From Halobacteriales archaeon QH_10_65_19 (GTDB lineage: Archaea > Halobacteriota > Halobacteria > Halobacteriales > Haloarculaceae), in assembly GCA_003022085.1 (NCBI GenBank), contig PXQK01000078.1:1-5379 (forward strand): a stretch of DNA of 5,379 nt, in the 5' to 3' direction. Shown here piece by piece: positions 1 to 5,154 of this stretch. The notes beneath the pieces were generated by a model. It was not told the origin of the DNA. It made no database searches and was given only the letters and a program-made list of their open reading frames with translations. Position 1 is the first letter of the stretch. Each line of letters starts with the position of its first letter. The position numbers and the translations under genes are program-made.

Positions 1-1
1 C

Positions 2-859
2 GGCGGGCCGTTCGGCGACATGCAGGACATCTTCGACCAGTTCTTCGGCGGCTCCCGCGGCGGTGGTCGCAACCGCCCGCGGGGTGGTCAGGACCTCAAG
101 ACCGGCATGACGATCGACCTGAAGACTGCATACGAGGGCGCCACAACGGAGATTACGGTCACCCGCCCCGAGCAGTGCGGGGAGTGCAACGGCCGAGGAC
201 ACCCGCCCGGGACCGACTCGCGAACCTGTCCGGAGTGCAACGGTCGCGGACAGAAGACACAGGTCCGCCAGACCGCGTTCGGCCGGATGCAACAGCGGAC
301 GACCTGCCGCCGCTGTGAGGGCGATGGAACCGTCTACGAGGAGACTTGTCCGACCTGTCGGGGTGAGGGGATCGTCCGTAACGAGGCCACGCTCCAGGCC
401 GACATCCCCGCAGGCATCCAGGACGGCCAGACGCTCCGGATGGACGGCGAGGGCGCACCCGGCGAGCGCGGCGCCCGGAACGGCGACCTGCTGGTCGGGA
501 TCTCTGTCGAAGACCACCCCGAGTTCGAGCGCGACGGCGACGACCTGAAGAAGCGCGAACCGATCTCGTTCCCGCAGACCGTCTTCGGCGACACGGTTAC
601 CGTCGAGACGCTGGACGGCCCGGTCGAGTTCGACCTCCCCGCTGGTACCCAGAGCGGCGAGACGTTCCGCCTCGAAGGCAAGGGGATGCCCCGGCTCAAG
701 CGCCGCGGGTACGGCGACCTCTACGTCCAGGTGCAGGTTGTCACCCCAGACTCGCTCAACGAGGAACAGCGCGAGTCCCTCGAAGCGTTCGCCGAGGCCG
801 GCGGCGAGGACATCGAGGTGGAACAGGGTTTTTTCGATCGTCTCCGGAACACCTTCTGA
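2..859 (+). CDS. dnaJ: Chaperone protein DnaJ (Hsp40), 5'-truncated by the window edge
   Basis: Cytosolic co-chaperone that delivers unfolded clients to DnaK and stimulates its ATPase. The reading frame is open from base 2, so the N-terminal J-domain lies outside the window; about 285 residues are visible. Counting from the internal Met encoded at base 20, a Gly/Phe-rich linker (FFGGSRGGGR) is followed by the Cys-rich zinc domain with all four CxxCxGxG repeats: CGECNGRG (Cys 53/56), CPECNGRG (70/73), CRRCEGDG (96/99) and CPTCRGEG (110/113). The C-terminal client-binding beta domains follow, with the typical AGIQDGQTLRMDGEG and PAGTQSGETFRLEGKGMP signatures. All eight zinc ligands are intact, so this is a functional type I DnaJ. 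Its TGA shares one base with the ATG of the next gene, which suggests translational coupling. Upstream dnaK and grpE would be expected but cannot be seen. Confidence 0.97.
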   Translation, partial: GGPFGDMQDIFDQFFGGSRGGGRNRPRGGQDLKTGMTIDLKTAYEGATTEITVTRPEQCGECNGRGHPPGTDSRTCPECNGRGQKTQVRQTAFGRMQQRTTCRRCEGDGTVYEETCPTCRGEGIVRNEATLQADIPAGIQDGQTLRMDGEGAPGERGARNGDLLVGISVEDHPEFERDGDDLKKREPISFPQTVFGDTVTVETLDGPVEFDLPAGTQSGETFRLEGKGMPRLKRRGYGDLYVQVQVVTPDSLNEEQRESLEAFAEAGGEDIEVEQGFFDRLRNTF

Positions 860-1731
860 TGGCCGGACTCGGCGCGGAGACGCTGAAAGACCTCGTCGTG
901 GCCGCTCAGGAGCACGAGGGCACGGTCCTCGACGCCGCTGACCGGTCGGCGCCGTACAGCTACCGGGAGTTCGCGACGAACTGCTTCAAGGCCGGCAACC
1001 TGCTTGGCCACTACGGCGTCCACCCCGGCAGCACCGTGACAGTCGCTGTCGGCCCGAAGAAGGAACCCGCGGAGCCCGAAGACGACGGCACAATGAACAC
1101 GATAGCCGGCGACGCTACGATGGGGTATCCCGACTCGGCGGATCCGCTGCTGGCGATTCTCGGTGGCGCGTCCGTCGGCGCGACAGTCGATCTGACACTG
1201 GTGACGCCGGTCGAGTCACGGGCGCTCGTCCATCCCGCCTGGTGTGTGTACAAGAAGACACCGCGATGCTCGCTACTCGCGTACGGCGGGCCGCCGTCGG
1301 AACCGGCGGTCGCCCACTTCGAGGCGGAGCTGTGGAGCGAGAACCCGACTGTGCCGCCCGAACCCGTCGCAGCCGACGATCCCGCGCTACTGGCCGCCGG
1401 CGAGACCTACACCCACAGGACGCTGCTCGCGGTGGCCGACGACATCGCCGACAGCTACGGGCTCGACGGGACGAGCCGCGTCGCGCTATCAGCAGGACTG
1501 ACCGAACCGGGTGCGCTCGTCGCCGGTGTGCTCGCACCGATGGTCGCCGGCGCGGCGGTCCTGTTGCCCGGTGGCCCACCCCGGACAGACGTCCCCACTG
1601 CAACCGGGGACGGCACGGAAGAACCGGCACTCCGGGTGGTCACCGGGCACCACGACGGCAGAGAGGAAGAGAGCGGCGCGGTCGTCGCCGGGGACGTCAC
1701 TGCGTCGCTGCGCGATACTCGCCGTGCTTGA
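859..1731 (+). CDS. Degenerate acyl-CoA synthetase-like (ANL superfamily) protein coupled to dnaJ
   Basis: Function unknown. The 290-residue protein retains two blocks that resemble the N-terminal half of AMP-forming acyl/acetyl-CoA synthetases. Residues 33-63 (YSYREFATNCFKAGNLLGHYGV, then HPGSTVTV) match the family's 'TYRELxxxxxxxAxxLxxxGVxxGDxV' segment, and PLLAILGGASVGATVDL (97-113) matches the following helix-strand. Residues 182-238 (ETYTHRTLLAVADDIADSYGL, then VAGVLAPMVAGAAVLLPGG) match the region just after the ATP-binding loop. The Ser/Thr/Gly-rich P-loop itself (SGTTGxPKG type) is absent; AAGETYTH occupies its place. Nothing corresponds to the adenylate-binding motifs or the C-terminal lid domain, so adenylation activity is unlikely. 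Family members usually exceed 500 residues. The start ATG overlaps the dnaJ stop by one base, pointing to co-expression. The 3' end overlaps the opposite-strand gene by 35 bp. From memory, haloarchaeal genomes often carry such a gene beside dnaJ; I could not check this. Confidence 0.75.
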   Translation: MAGLGAETLKDLVVAAQEHEGTVLDAADRSAPYSYREFATNCFKAGNLLGHYGVHPGSTVTVAVGPKKEPAEPEDDGTMNTIAGDATMGYPDSADPLLAILGGASVGATVDLTLVTPVESRALVHPAWCVYKKTPRCSLLAYGGPPSEPAVAHFEAELWSENPTVPPEPVAADDPALLAAGETYTHRTLLAVADDIADSYGLDGTSRVALSAGLTEPGALVAGVLAPMVAGAAVLLPGGPPRTDVPTATGDGTEEPALRVVTGHHDGREEESGAVVAGDVTASLRDTRRA

Positions 1732-1891
1732 CGCCGATCACGAACACGACCGCTGCGAAGACGACCATCGATGGGGCTACCATCATCATGACTGTGTCCG
1801 TACTCATCATGTCGCCGGCAATCAGACCACCTATCCCTGCCGCGACGATCACCGCCAGAATACCGACCGAGACGGGCAAGTTGAGTTCCAT
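1697..1891 (-). CDS. Small two-helix membrane protein, haloarchaeal family of unknown function
   Basis: A 64-residue protein beginning MELNLPVSVGIL. It has two hydrophobic segments, about residues 6-26 (LPVSVGILAVIVAAGIGGLIA) and 34-54 (VMMMVAPSMVVFAAVVFVIGV), joined by a short polar loop (GDMMSTDT). It ends in the charged tail KHGEYRAATQ, so it is most likely an integral membrane protein. The frame also stays open further upstream to base 1990. The ATG at 1889-1891 is preferred because the translation before it (VLKSFTCRVVTTR) is unlike the rest and a TATA-like box sits about 25 bases before this ATG, giving a leaderless start. It resembles short haloarchaeal DUF-type membrane proteins (possibly DUF7333, from memory). 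No function can be assigned. The gene converges on the synthetase-like gene and overlaps its last 35 bp. Confidence 0.75.
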   Translation of the reverse strand: MELNLPVSVGILAVIVAAGIGGLIAGDMMSTDTVMMMVAPSMVVFAAVVFVIGVKHGEYRAATQ

Positions 1892-1911
1892 ACGTGTCGT
1901 TACGACTCGGC

Positions 1912-1924
1912 AAGTAAAAGATTT
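1912..1924 (-). promoter_or_regulatory. TATA-like box for the small membrane protein gene
   Basis: Read on the minus strand, GAAATCTTTTACTTG contains a TTTTACTT box preceded by a purine-rich BRE-like stretch. Its centre (about base 1916) lies 25 bases before the ATG at 1891. That is the normal TATA-to-start distance in archaea, so transcription would begin at or next to the start codon (leaderless mRNA). This also supports the choice of the shorter start. No Shine-Dalgarno sequence is present. Confidence 0.6.
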
Positions 1925-1996
1925 CAGAACTGCAACCAGCCGAGGGCCGTCACCCGGGTCGGGCACCACAGGGCTCCCCGAGTTCCCCACCGCAGA

Positions 1997-2052
1997 ACCG
2001 TCCGTTCCGGAGCCGGATACCGAACCCCTAAAAAACCGTGAGACCGTCCGTT
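1997..2052 (+). repeat. 10-bp direct repeat ACCGTCCGTT bracketing the TATA-like box of the hydrolase gene
   Basis: ACCGTCCGTT occurs at 1997-2006 and again at 2043-2052, 46 bp apart start to start. One copy is upstream of the A-rich box at 2028-2035, and the other lies between that box and the ATG at 2060. A partial match (ACCGTG) lies between them at 2036-2040. The placement suggests paired operator sites for a regulator of the downstream gene, but a single 10-bp repeat in GC-rich DNA could also be chance. Confidence 0.4.
2028..2036 (+). promoter_or_regulatory. TATA-like box for the aspartoacylase-family gene
   Basis: The run CTAAAAAAC is the only strongly A/T-rich patch in this GC-rich intergenic region. 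It is centred about 28 bases before the ATG at 2060, as expected for a haloarchaeal promoter giving a leaderless or near-leaderless transcript. No clear Shine-Dalgarno sequence precedes the ATG. Confidence 0.6.
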
Positions 2053-2059
2053 ACAGGTA

Positions 2060-3016
2060 ATGACGAGACTGGGCACGGCGCGTGCCGCCCGCGGCGAGGT
2101 CGACACCGGTCGCCTCGAAATCGGCGAAGCGCGGGACGGAAGTACGATCGGGCTGCCGGTCGCGGTCGTCAACGGAGCGAGCGAGGGGAAGACACTGTAC
2201 ATTCAGGCCGCGAGCGACGGCGACGAACTCAACGGTATCGGCGTCGTCCGCCGGGTATTTCCGCAGTTCGACCCGGCACAGCTCTCGGGGACAGTCCTCG
2301 TGGTCGGGATCGCGAACTACTTTGCGTTCCAGATGGGGGAACACCGCAACCCGATCGACGACACGAAGCTCAACCGGGCTTACCCGGGCGACGAGGACGG
2401 CACCTCCACCGAGCGGATCGCGGCGGCGACCTTCGCGGCGGCGACCAGGGCCGACCTCGTGCTCGACCTCCACCAGGGCTCGACCTCCCGTATGATCAAC
2501 GAGGTCCGGGTCCGGTGTGGCAAGCGCCACCGGCTCCACGACGACTGTCTCGAACTCGCGAAGGTGTTCGGCTGCGGGTACGTCCTCGACCAGAAGGGGC
2601 CCGACGGCCAGCTCGCCCGCGCCGCGCCCGACGAGGGTGTCCCGACGGTCGACCCCGAACTCGGGGGATCGGTCGGCTGGGACGAGCAGAGCATCGAGGT
2701 CGGCGTCGACGGCGTGTCCAACGTTCTCAAGCACTACGGGTTCCTCCAGGGTCGGCCAACCACCAGTGTCCAGACCCGCGCGACGGGATTCGAACAGTAC
2801 GGCGCACCCGCCGGCGGGTTCGTCGAGTTTTGCGCCGAACTCGGCGACCGTATCAAACCCAACACGACCCTGTTCGAGGTCACCGACGTCTTCGGCGACA
2901 CGAGGGCAGAGGTGACCGCCGACACGAGCGGCATTTTCTGGCGCACCCGCCGGCTCCCCCAGGTCGCGACCGGCGAGTACGTCTGTTCTGTCGGTACCGA
3001 CGTCGATACGTACTGA
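2060..3016 (+). CDS. Succinylglutamate desuccinylase/aspartoacylase-family zinc hydrolase (M14-like deacylase)
   Basis: A 318-residue protein of the AstE/AspA group (COG3608-like), cytosolic zinc amidohydrolases that remove acyl groups from N-acyl amino acids or related compounds. The substrate cannot be deduced. Landmarks in order: the first metal motif at 51-58 reads ASDGDELN, where the family has xxHGDE/HGNE, so Glu56 is present but the usual His is Asp53; the substrate-binding DTKLNRAYPG segment (101-110) matches the family's 'DLNRxFPG'; the third metal ligand His138 is in LVLDLHQGS; the catalytic Glu213 is in SIEVG. The C-terminal beta-barrel follows (FVEFCAELGDRIKPNTTLFEV ... FGDTRAEVTADTSGIFW ... 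VATGEYVCSVG), and its G-D-x-I/V-x-P/G pattern is typical of this family. Length and architecture are complete. It sits alone, divergent from the small membrane gene, with its own TATA-like box and a direct repeat suggestive of regulation. The structured element at 3026-3100 begins nine bases after its stop. Confidence 0.9.
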   Translation: MTRLGTARAARGEVDTGRLEIGEARDGSTIGLPVAVVNGASEGKTLYIQAASDGDELNGIGVVRRVFPQFDPAQLSGTVLVVGIANYFAFQMGEHRNPIDDTKLNRAYPGDEDGTSTERIAAATFAAATRADLVLDLHQGSTSRMINEVRVRCGKRHRLHDDCLELAKVFGCGYVLDQKGPDGQLARAAPDEGVPTVDPELGGSVGWDEQSIEVGVDGVSNVLKHYGFLQGRPTTSVQTRATGFEQYGAPAGGFVEFCAELGDRIKPNTTLFEVTDVFGDTRAEVTADTSGIFWRTRRLPQVATGEYVCSVGTDVDTY

Positions 3017-3021
3017 TACGA

Positions 3022-3165
3022 TCGTGCGTGACTCTGTACCGGAGGGAGACTACGTCTCCCAGGCAGTCGGGCTTGACCCGACGACGCTATGGAGTCACGC
3101 GGTGTGCGTTTCAGCCCGCGAAACCGCCGATACTGGGACCCGGTGCTACAAATAATCACGCACGA
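3022..3165 (+). repeat. Alternative 10-bp inverted repeat sharing the 5' strand of the three-way junction
   Basis: TCGTGCGTGA (3022-3031) is perfectly complementary to TCACGCACGA (3156-3165). The left arm overlaps the 5' strand of the junction's closing stem (3026-3038), so the two pairings exclude each other. The right arm shares TCACGC with the junction's own 3' strand (3095-3100), and GTGCGT at 3104-3109 could also pair with it. This may be an alternative RNA fold or partially duplicated repeat DNA. Confidence 0.45.
3026..3100 (+). ncRNA. Candidate structured RNA: three-way junction with two perfect hairpins
   Basis: Bases 3026-3038 (GCGTGACTCTGTA) pair with 3088-3100 (TATGGAGTCACGC) to give a 13-bp closing stem: nine Watson-Crick pairs, two G-U wobbles, then two more Watson-Crick pairs. 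Inside are two hairpins: GGGAGAC/GTCTCCC (3044-3050 with 3054-3060, 3-base loop) and GTCGGG/CCCGAC (3066-3071 with 3077-3082, loop CTTGA). Single-stranded joiners are CCGGA, AGGCA and GACGC; CC/GG in the first two could extend hairpin 1. On the minus strand the two wobbles become A-C mismatches, so a plus-strand RNA is favoured. It starts nine bases after the hydrolase stop and could be a 3'-UTR element, a processed small RNA or a relic of a mobile element. It is tRNA-sized but has no T-arm or usable D-arm, and it lacks hammerhead core motifs. I do not recognise the family. Confidence 0.4.
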
Positions 3166-3185
3166 CCCTATGAGCCAGGGATAGA

Positions 3186-3215
3186 CATTTAGTTCCGGTC
3201 TAGCAAGGTGAGGAC
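3186..3215 (+). promoter_or_regulatory. Possible promoter and Shine-Dalgarno-like sequence before ATG 3216
   Basis: CATTTAGTT (about 3185-3193) lies 25-30 bases before ATG 3216 in otherwise GC-rich DNA, and GGTGAGG (3207-3213), which fits the 3' end of 16S rRNA, sits directly before that ATG. The open frame that follows runs antisense to the RidA-like gene. The box could instead drive an antisense RNA or a short peptide, or be fortuitous. Confidence 0.25.
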
Positions 3216-3341
3216 ATGGGACAGACACAGCGGTCAGCGAGCGACCGCCAAGGTGGCCCGAGCCCGACCGGGCAGGAGTGCCGGGGCACACGGACGGGTA
3301 CCGATGGAGGACCGATGACGGCCCCGGCGAGCGCCTCCGGG

Positions 3342-3788
3342 CTACGAGACGCGAACGATCTCGTCCCCGTCGGGTTCGATGGCAGCGACGTCCCCCTCCG
3401 AGAGCGGGACCTCGACCTCGATCTCGACGAGATACTCCTCGTGAGCGAGCTGGTGGGCCCCGAGAACGGTGTGACAGGGGTAGGGCTCACTGAACGTCTC
3501 CCAGTACACGTCCTTGTACCCGGTGTAGTATCGCTCGTGCGGTTCGATGATGTGGGTCGTTACCTTCGTCACGTCGTCGAACCCTTTGCCGATCGTTTCG
3601 AGCAGTATCCCGACGTTCCCGTAGGCCTTGCGGGCCTGGGTCGCGATGTCGTCGCCGACGACCTCCCCACTGGCGTTCATCGCGACCTGGCCTGCGGTGT
3701 AGAACTCGCCGCCGGCGACGATACCGTGGTTGTAGCCGATAGCCTGTGCGTCCTTGAGTTCGGACGGATTGATGTGAATGCGTTCCAC
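3342..3788 (-). CDS. RidA/YjgF/UK114-family protein lacking the canonical catalytic arginine
   Basis: A 148-residue cytosolic Rid-family protein; the fold normally forms trimers with ligand clefts between subunits. Recognisable segments are GIVAGGEFYTAGQVAMNASGEVVG (22-45), the DIATQARKAYGNVGILLETIG helix (47-67), DDVTKVTTHI (71-80) and the C-terminal VEIEVEVPL (121-129), which corresponds to the family's 'VEIEAIA' strand. Canonical RidA deaminases carry an arginine in the 'P-A-R-S' segment (Arg105 in E. coli) that holds the 2-imino acid carboxylate. Here the aligned segment is YPCHTVLG, with His106 in that place, which fits Rid subgroups without demonstrated imine deaminase activity. About 20 residues longer than typical RidA, with an acidic tail. 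The start codon is GTG (3786-3788); an in-frame stop lies 27 bases upstream with no ATG between. Divergent from hutI with 59 bp between the starts. Confidence 0.88.
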   Translation of the reverse strand: MERIHINPSELKDAQAIGYNHGIVAGGEFYTAGQVAMNASGEVVGDDIATQARKAYGNVGILLETIGKGFDDVTKVTTHIIEPHERYYTGYKDVYWETFSEPYPCHTVLGAHQLAHEEYLVEIEVEVPLSEGDVAAIEPDGDEIVRVS

Positions 3789-3811
3789 GGCCCAACTGCC
3801 GGTCGAGACGG

Positions 3812-3820
3812 ACTAAAGGA
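3812..3820. promoter_or_regulatory. A/T-rich box that may serve both the RidA-like gene and hutI
   Basis: The 59-bp divergent gap contains one TATA-like patch, ACTAAAGGA on the plus strand and TCCTTTAGT on the minus strand. Its centre (about 3816) is 28 bases from the GTG start of the RidA-like gene and 32 bases from the ATG of hutI. Both distances suit a leaderless or very short leader, so a single TBP site could be read in both directions. Confidence 0.5.
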
Positions 3821-3847
3821 TTCCGTCAGCGGGAGCGTGGTTCGGGT

Positions 3848-5071
3848 ATGACGACGCTCGATACCGTCGTTCACAGCGCGAGTGAGGTTTTCCCGGCCGG
3901 AGACGGGGAGGACGAGAGTGCCGCGGTTGCCGTCGTCGACGGCGATATCGCCGCAGTCGGTCCGACCGGTGAGGTCTGCCGGGAGTATCCGCCGGAGAAC
4001 GCCGACCGGGCAATCGACGCGTCCGGCAAGACGGTGCTGCCCGGCTTCGTCGACCCGCACACACACGCGGTGTTCGCCGGCGACCGATCCGACGAGTTCG
4101 TCGCCAAGATCGAGGGCAAGAGCTACACCGAGATCATGGCCGCCGGCGGCGGCATCCCGGTGACCGTCGAGGCTGTACAGGACGCCAGTGAGGACGAACT
4201 TGTGGACGGGCTCTGCGAGCAACTCGACGTCATGCTCGCCCACGGCACCACCACTGCGGAGGTGAAGTCCGGCTACGGGCTCGATACCGAGACCGAACTG
4301 CGGATGCTCGCGGCCATCGAGCGCGCCGACGAGCGCCATCCGGTCGACCTGGTCCCGACGTTCATGGGCGCACACGAGGTGCCACAGGGCGAGGAGACCG
4401 AGGCATACGTCGAAAGCGTCGTGGAGGAACAGCTCCCGGCTGTTGCCGACCAGGAGATCGCACAGTTTTGTGATGTCTTCTGCGAGGAGGGGGTCTTCGA
4501 CGTCGAACAGTCCCAGCGGGTGCTCGAAGCCGGCCGGGAGCACGGCCTCGCGCCGAAGATCCACGCAGAGGAGTTCTCGCGGATCGGCGGCGCGGCGCTC
4601 GCGGCCGACCTGGGTGCGACAAGCGCAGATCACCTCCTGCAGGCGACCGACGAGGACGCACGGGCACTCGCCGAGGCCGGCGTTGTCCCGACGCTGCTGC
4701 CGGCGACGGCGTTCGTGCTCGGCGAGCCCTACGCCGACCCCGACCCGTTCCTCGACGCGGGCGCGCCGCTCGCGCTCGGCTCCGACCTGAACCCGAGCTG
4801 TTTCGTCCACAGCGTGCCGTTCGTCGTCTCGCTTGCCTGCCTGCGAATGGGGCTCCTGCCCGGGCAGGCGATCCGCGGCGCGACACGGAACGCGGCGCGT
4901 GCCCTCGACTGTGACGGCACCGGCACGCTCGCCGAGGGAACGGCGGCCGATCTGGCGGTCGTCGACCTGCCGTCGCACGTCCACCTCGCGGCGAACGCCG
5001 GCACCAACCGCGTGGAGACGGTTGTCGCCGACGGCGCCGTAGTGGTCGACGACGGCCGTGTCAGACGGTGA
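3848..5071 (+). CDS. hutI: Imidazolonepropionase
   Basis: Third step of histidine degradation (EC 3.5.2.7): hydrolyses 4-imidazolone-5-propanoate to N-formimidoyl-L-glutamate. The protein has 407 residues, normal for the family, and is cytosolic. It is an amidohydrolase-superfamily metal enzyme: an N-terminal beta segment (1-65) is followed by the HxH ligands His71/His73 in PGFVDPHTHAVFAGDRSDEF. Other landmarks are MAAGGGI (97-103), AEVKSGYGLD (137-146) and FMGAHEVP with His176. KIHAEEFS supplies the third metal ligand His239 and Glu242, then come ADHLL with His262 and the final ligand Asp313 in GSDLNPSC. All positions known from bacterial HutI are present, so it should be active. The ATG is preceded by a TATA-like box about 32 bases upstream, shared with the divergent RidA-like gene. 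No other hut gene (hutU, hutG, hutH) is in view, and the next gene appears to have its own promoter. Confidence 0.97.
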   Translation: MTTLDTVVHSASEVFPAGDGEDESAAVAVVDGDIAAVGPTGEVCREYPPENADRAIDASGKTVLPGFVDPHTHAVFAGDRSDEFVAKIEGKSYTEIMAAGGGIPVTVEAVQDASEDELVDGLCEQLDVMLAHGTTTAEVKSGYGLDTETELRMLAAIERADERHPVDLVPTFMGAHEVPQGEETEAYVESVVEEQLPAVADQEIAQFCDVFCEEGVFDVEQSQRVLEAGREHGLAPKIHAEEFSRIGGAALAADLGATSADHLLQATDEDARALAEAGVVPTLLPATAFVLGEPYADPDPFLDAGAPLALGSDLNPSCFVHSVPFVVSLACLRMGLLPGQAIRGATRNAARALDCDGTGTLAEGTAADLAVVDLPSHVHLAANAGTNRVETVVADGAVVVDDGRVRR

Positions 5072-5126
5072 GCAAGACAGCGGACCCCGACACGATTCTC
5101 GAGGTAATTCTTGCCTGATACCGACT

Positions 5127-5134
5127 ACTTTGTT
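5127..5134 (+). promoter_or_regulatory. TATA-like box for the lipoprotein gene
   Basis: ACTTTGTT, centred near 5130, lies about 25 bases before the ATG at 5155 in the 83-bp gap after hutI. This is the right spacing for a leaderless haloarchaeal transcript and suggests that the lipoprotein is not simply part of a hutI operon. Confidence 0.45.
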
Positions 5135-5154
5135 GTCTCCAGCGTGTGCCCACT

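Larger units (their letters stand above)
3017..3341. other. 325-bp intergenic region rich in inverted repeats, no convincing protein gene
   Basis: The stretch separates the convergent hydrolase gene (plus) and RidA-like gene (minus). Its left 150 bases hold the three-way-junction fold and an alternative partner for its closing stem, listed separately. A small hairpin GTTTC/GAAAC (3108-3112 with 3120-3124) follows. The right part has further hairpins: GCGGTC/GACCGC (3230-3235 with 3243-3248, 7-base loop) and weaker GC-rich ones near 3256-3273. A short direct repeat, ACCGATG, lies at 3300-3306 and 3311-3317. An open frame starts at ATG 3216 after a GGTGAGG sequence, but it runs through the whole antisense strand of the RidA gene and is treated as a shadow. 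I see no tRNA, RNase P or SRP RNA signature. Confidence 0.6.

Noticed and set aside
829..834. Six-T run as an archaeal transcription terminator after dnaJ
   Set aside because: It lies inside the dnaJ coding region (GFFDR) before the stop codon, and the next gene overlaps dnaJ, so termination here would cut both messages.
1242..2060. 272-codon plus-strand frame
   Set aside because: Arg/Thr-rich translation overlapping the synthetase-like gene, the small membrane gene and the divergent promoter region; typical out-of-frame shadow.
3026..3100. tRNA (a Leu-like anticodon arm with CAA and a long variable arm can be drawn on the minus strand)
   Set aside because: There is no room for a D-arm (about nine bases available), no T-arm with a GTTC-type loop, and the closing stem has A-C mismatches on that strand.
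3026..3100. MITE or insertion-sequence remnant with terminal inverted repeats
   Set aside because: No flanking target-site duplication is visible and no transposase remnant is nearby; not excluded, but a genome search for other copies would be needed.
2038..3192. 384-codon plus-strand frame in another register of the hydrolase gene
   Set aside because: Extremely Arg-rich translation with no domain pattern; the 318-residue hydrolase frame shows family motifs throughout.
3017..3341. CRISPR array, replication origin or RNase P/SRP RNA
   Set aside because: There are no regularly spaced repeats, no origin-box-like repeats or nearby cdc6/orc1 gene, and none of the conserved core sequences of RNase P or SRP RNA.
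3216..3851. 211-codon plus-strand frame as a protein gene
   Set aside because: It covers the antisense strand of a gene with clear Rid-family homology, in a register where G/C-rich wobble bases suppress stop codons; its product is low-complexity Asp/Leu/Arg/Val sequence with no recognisable family.
3677..4984. 435-codon minus-strand frame opposite hutI
   Set aside because: hutI on the plus strand has all catalytic motifs; the antisense product is a shadow kept open by GC-rich third codon positions.
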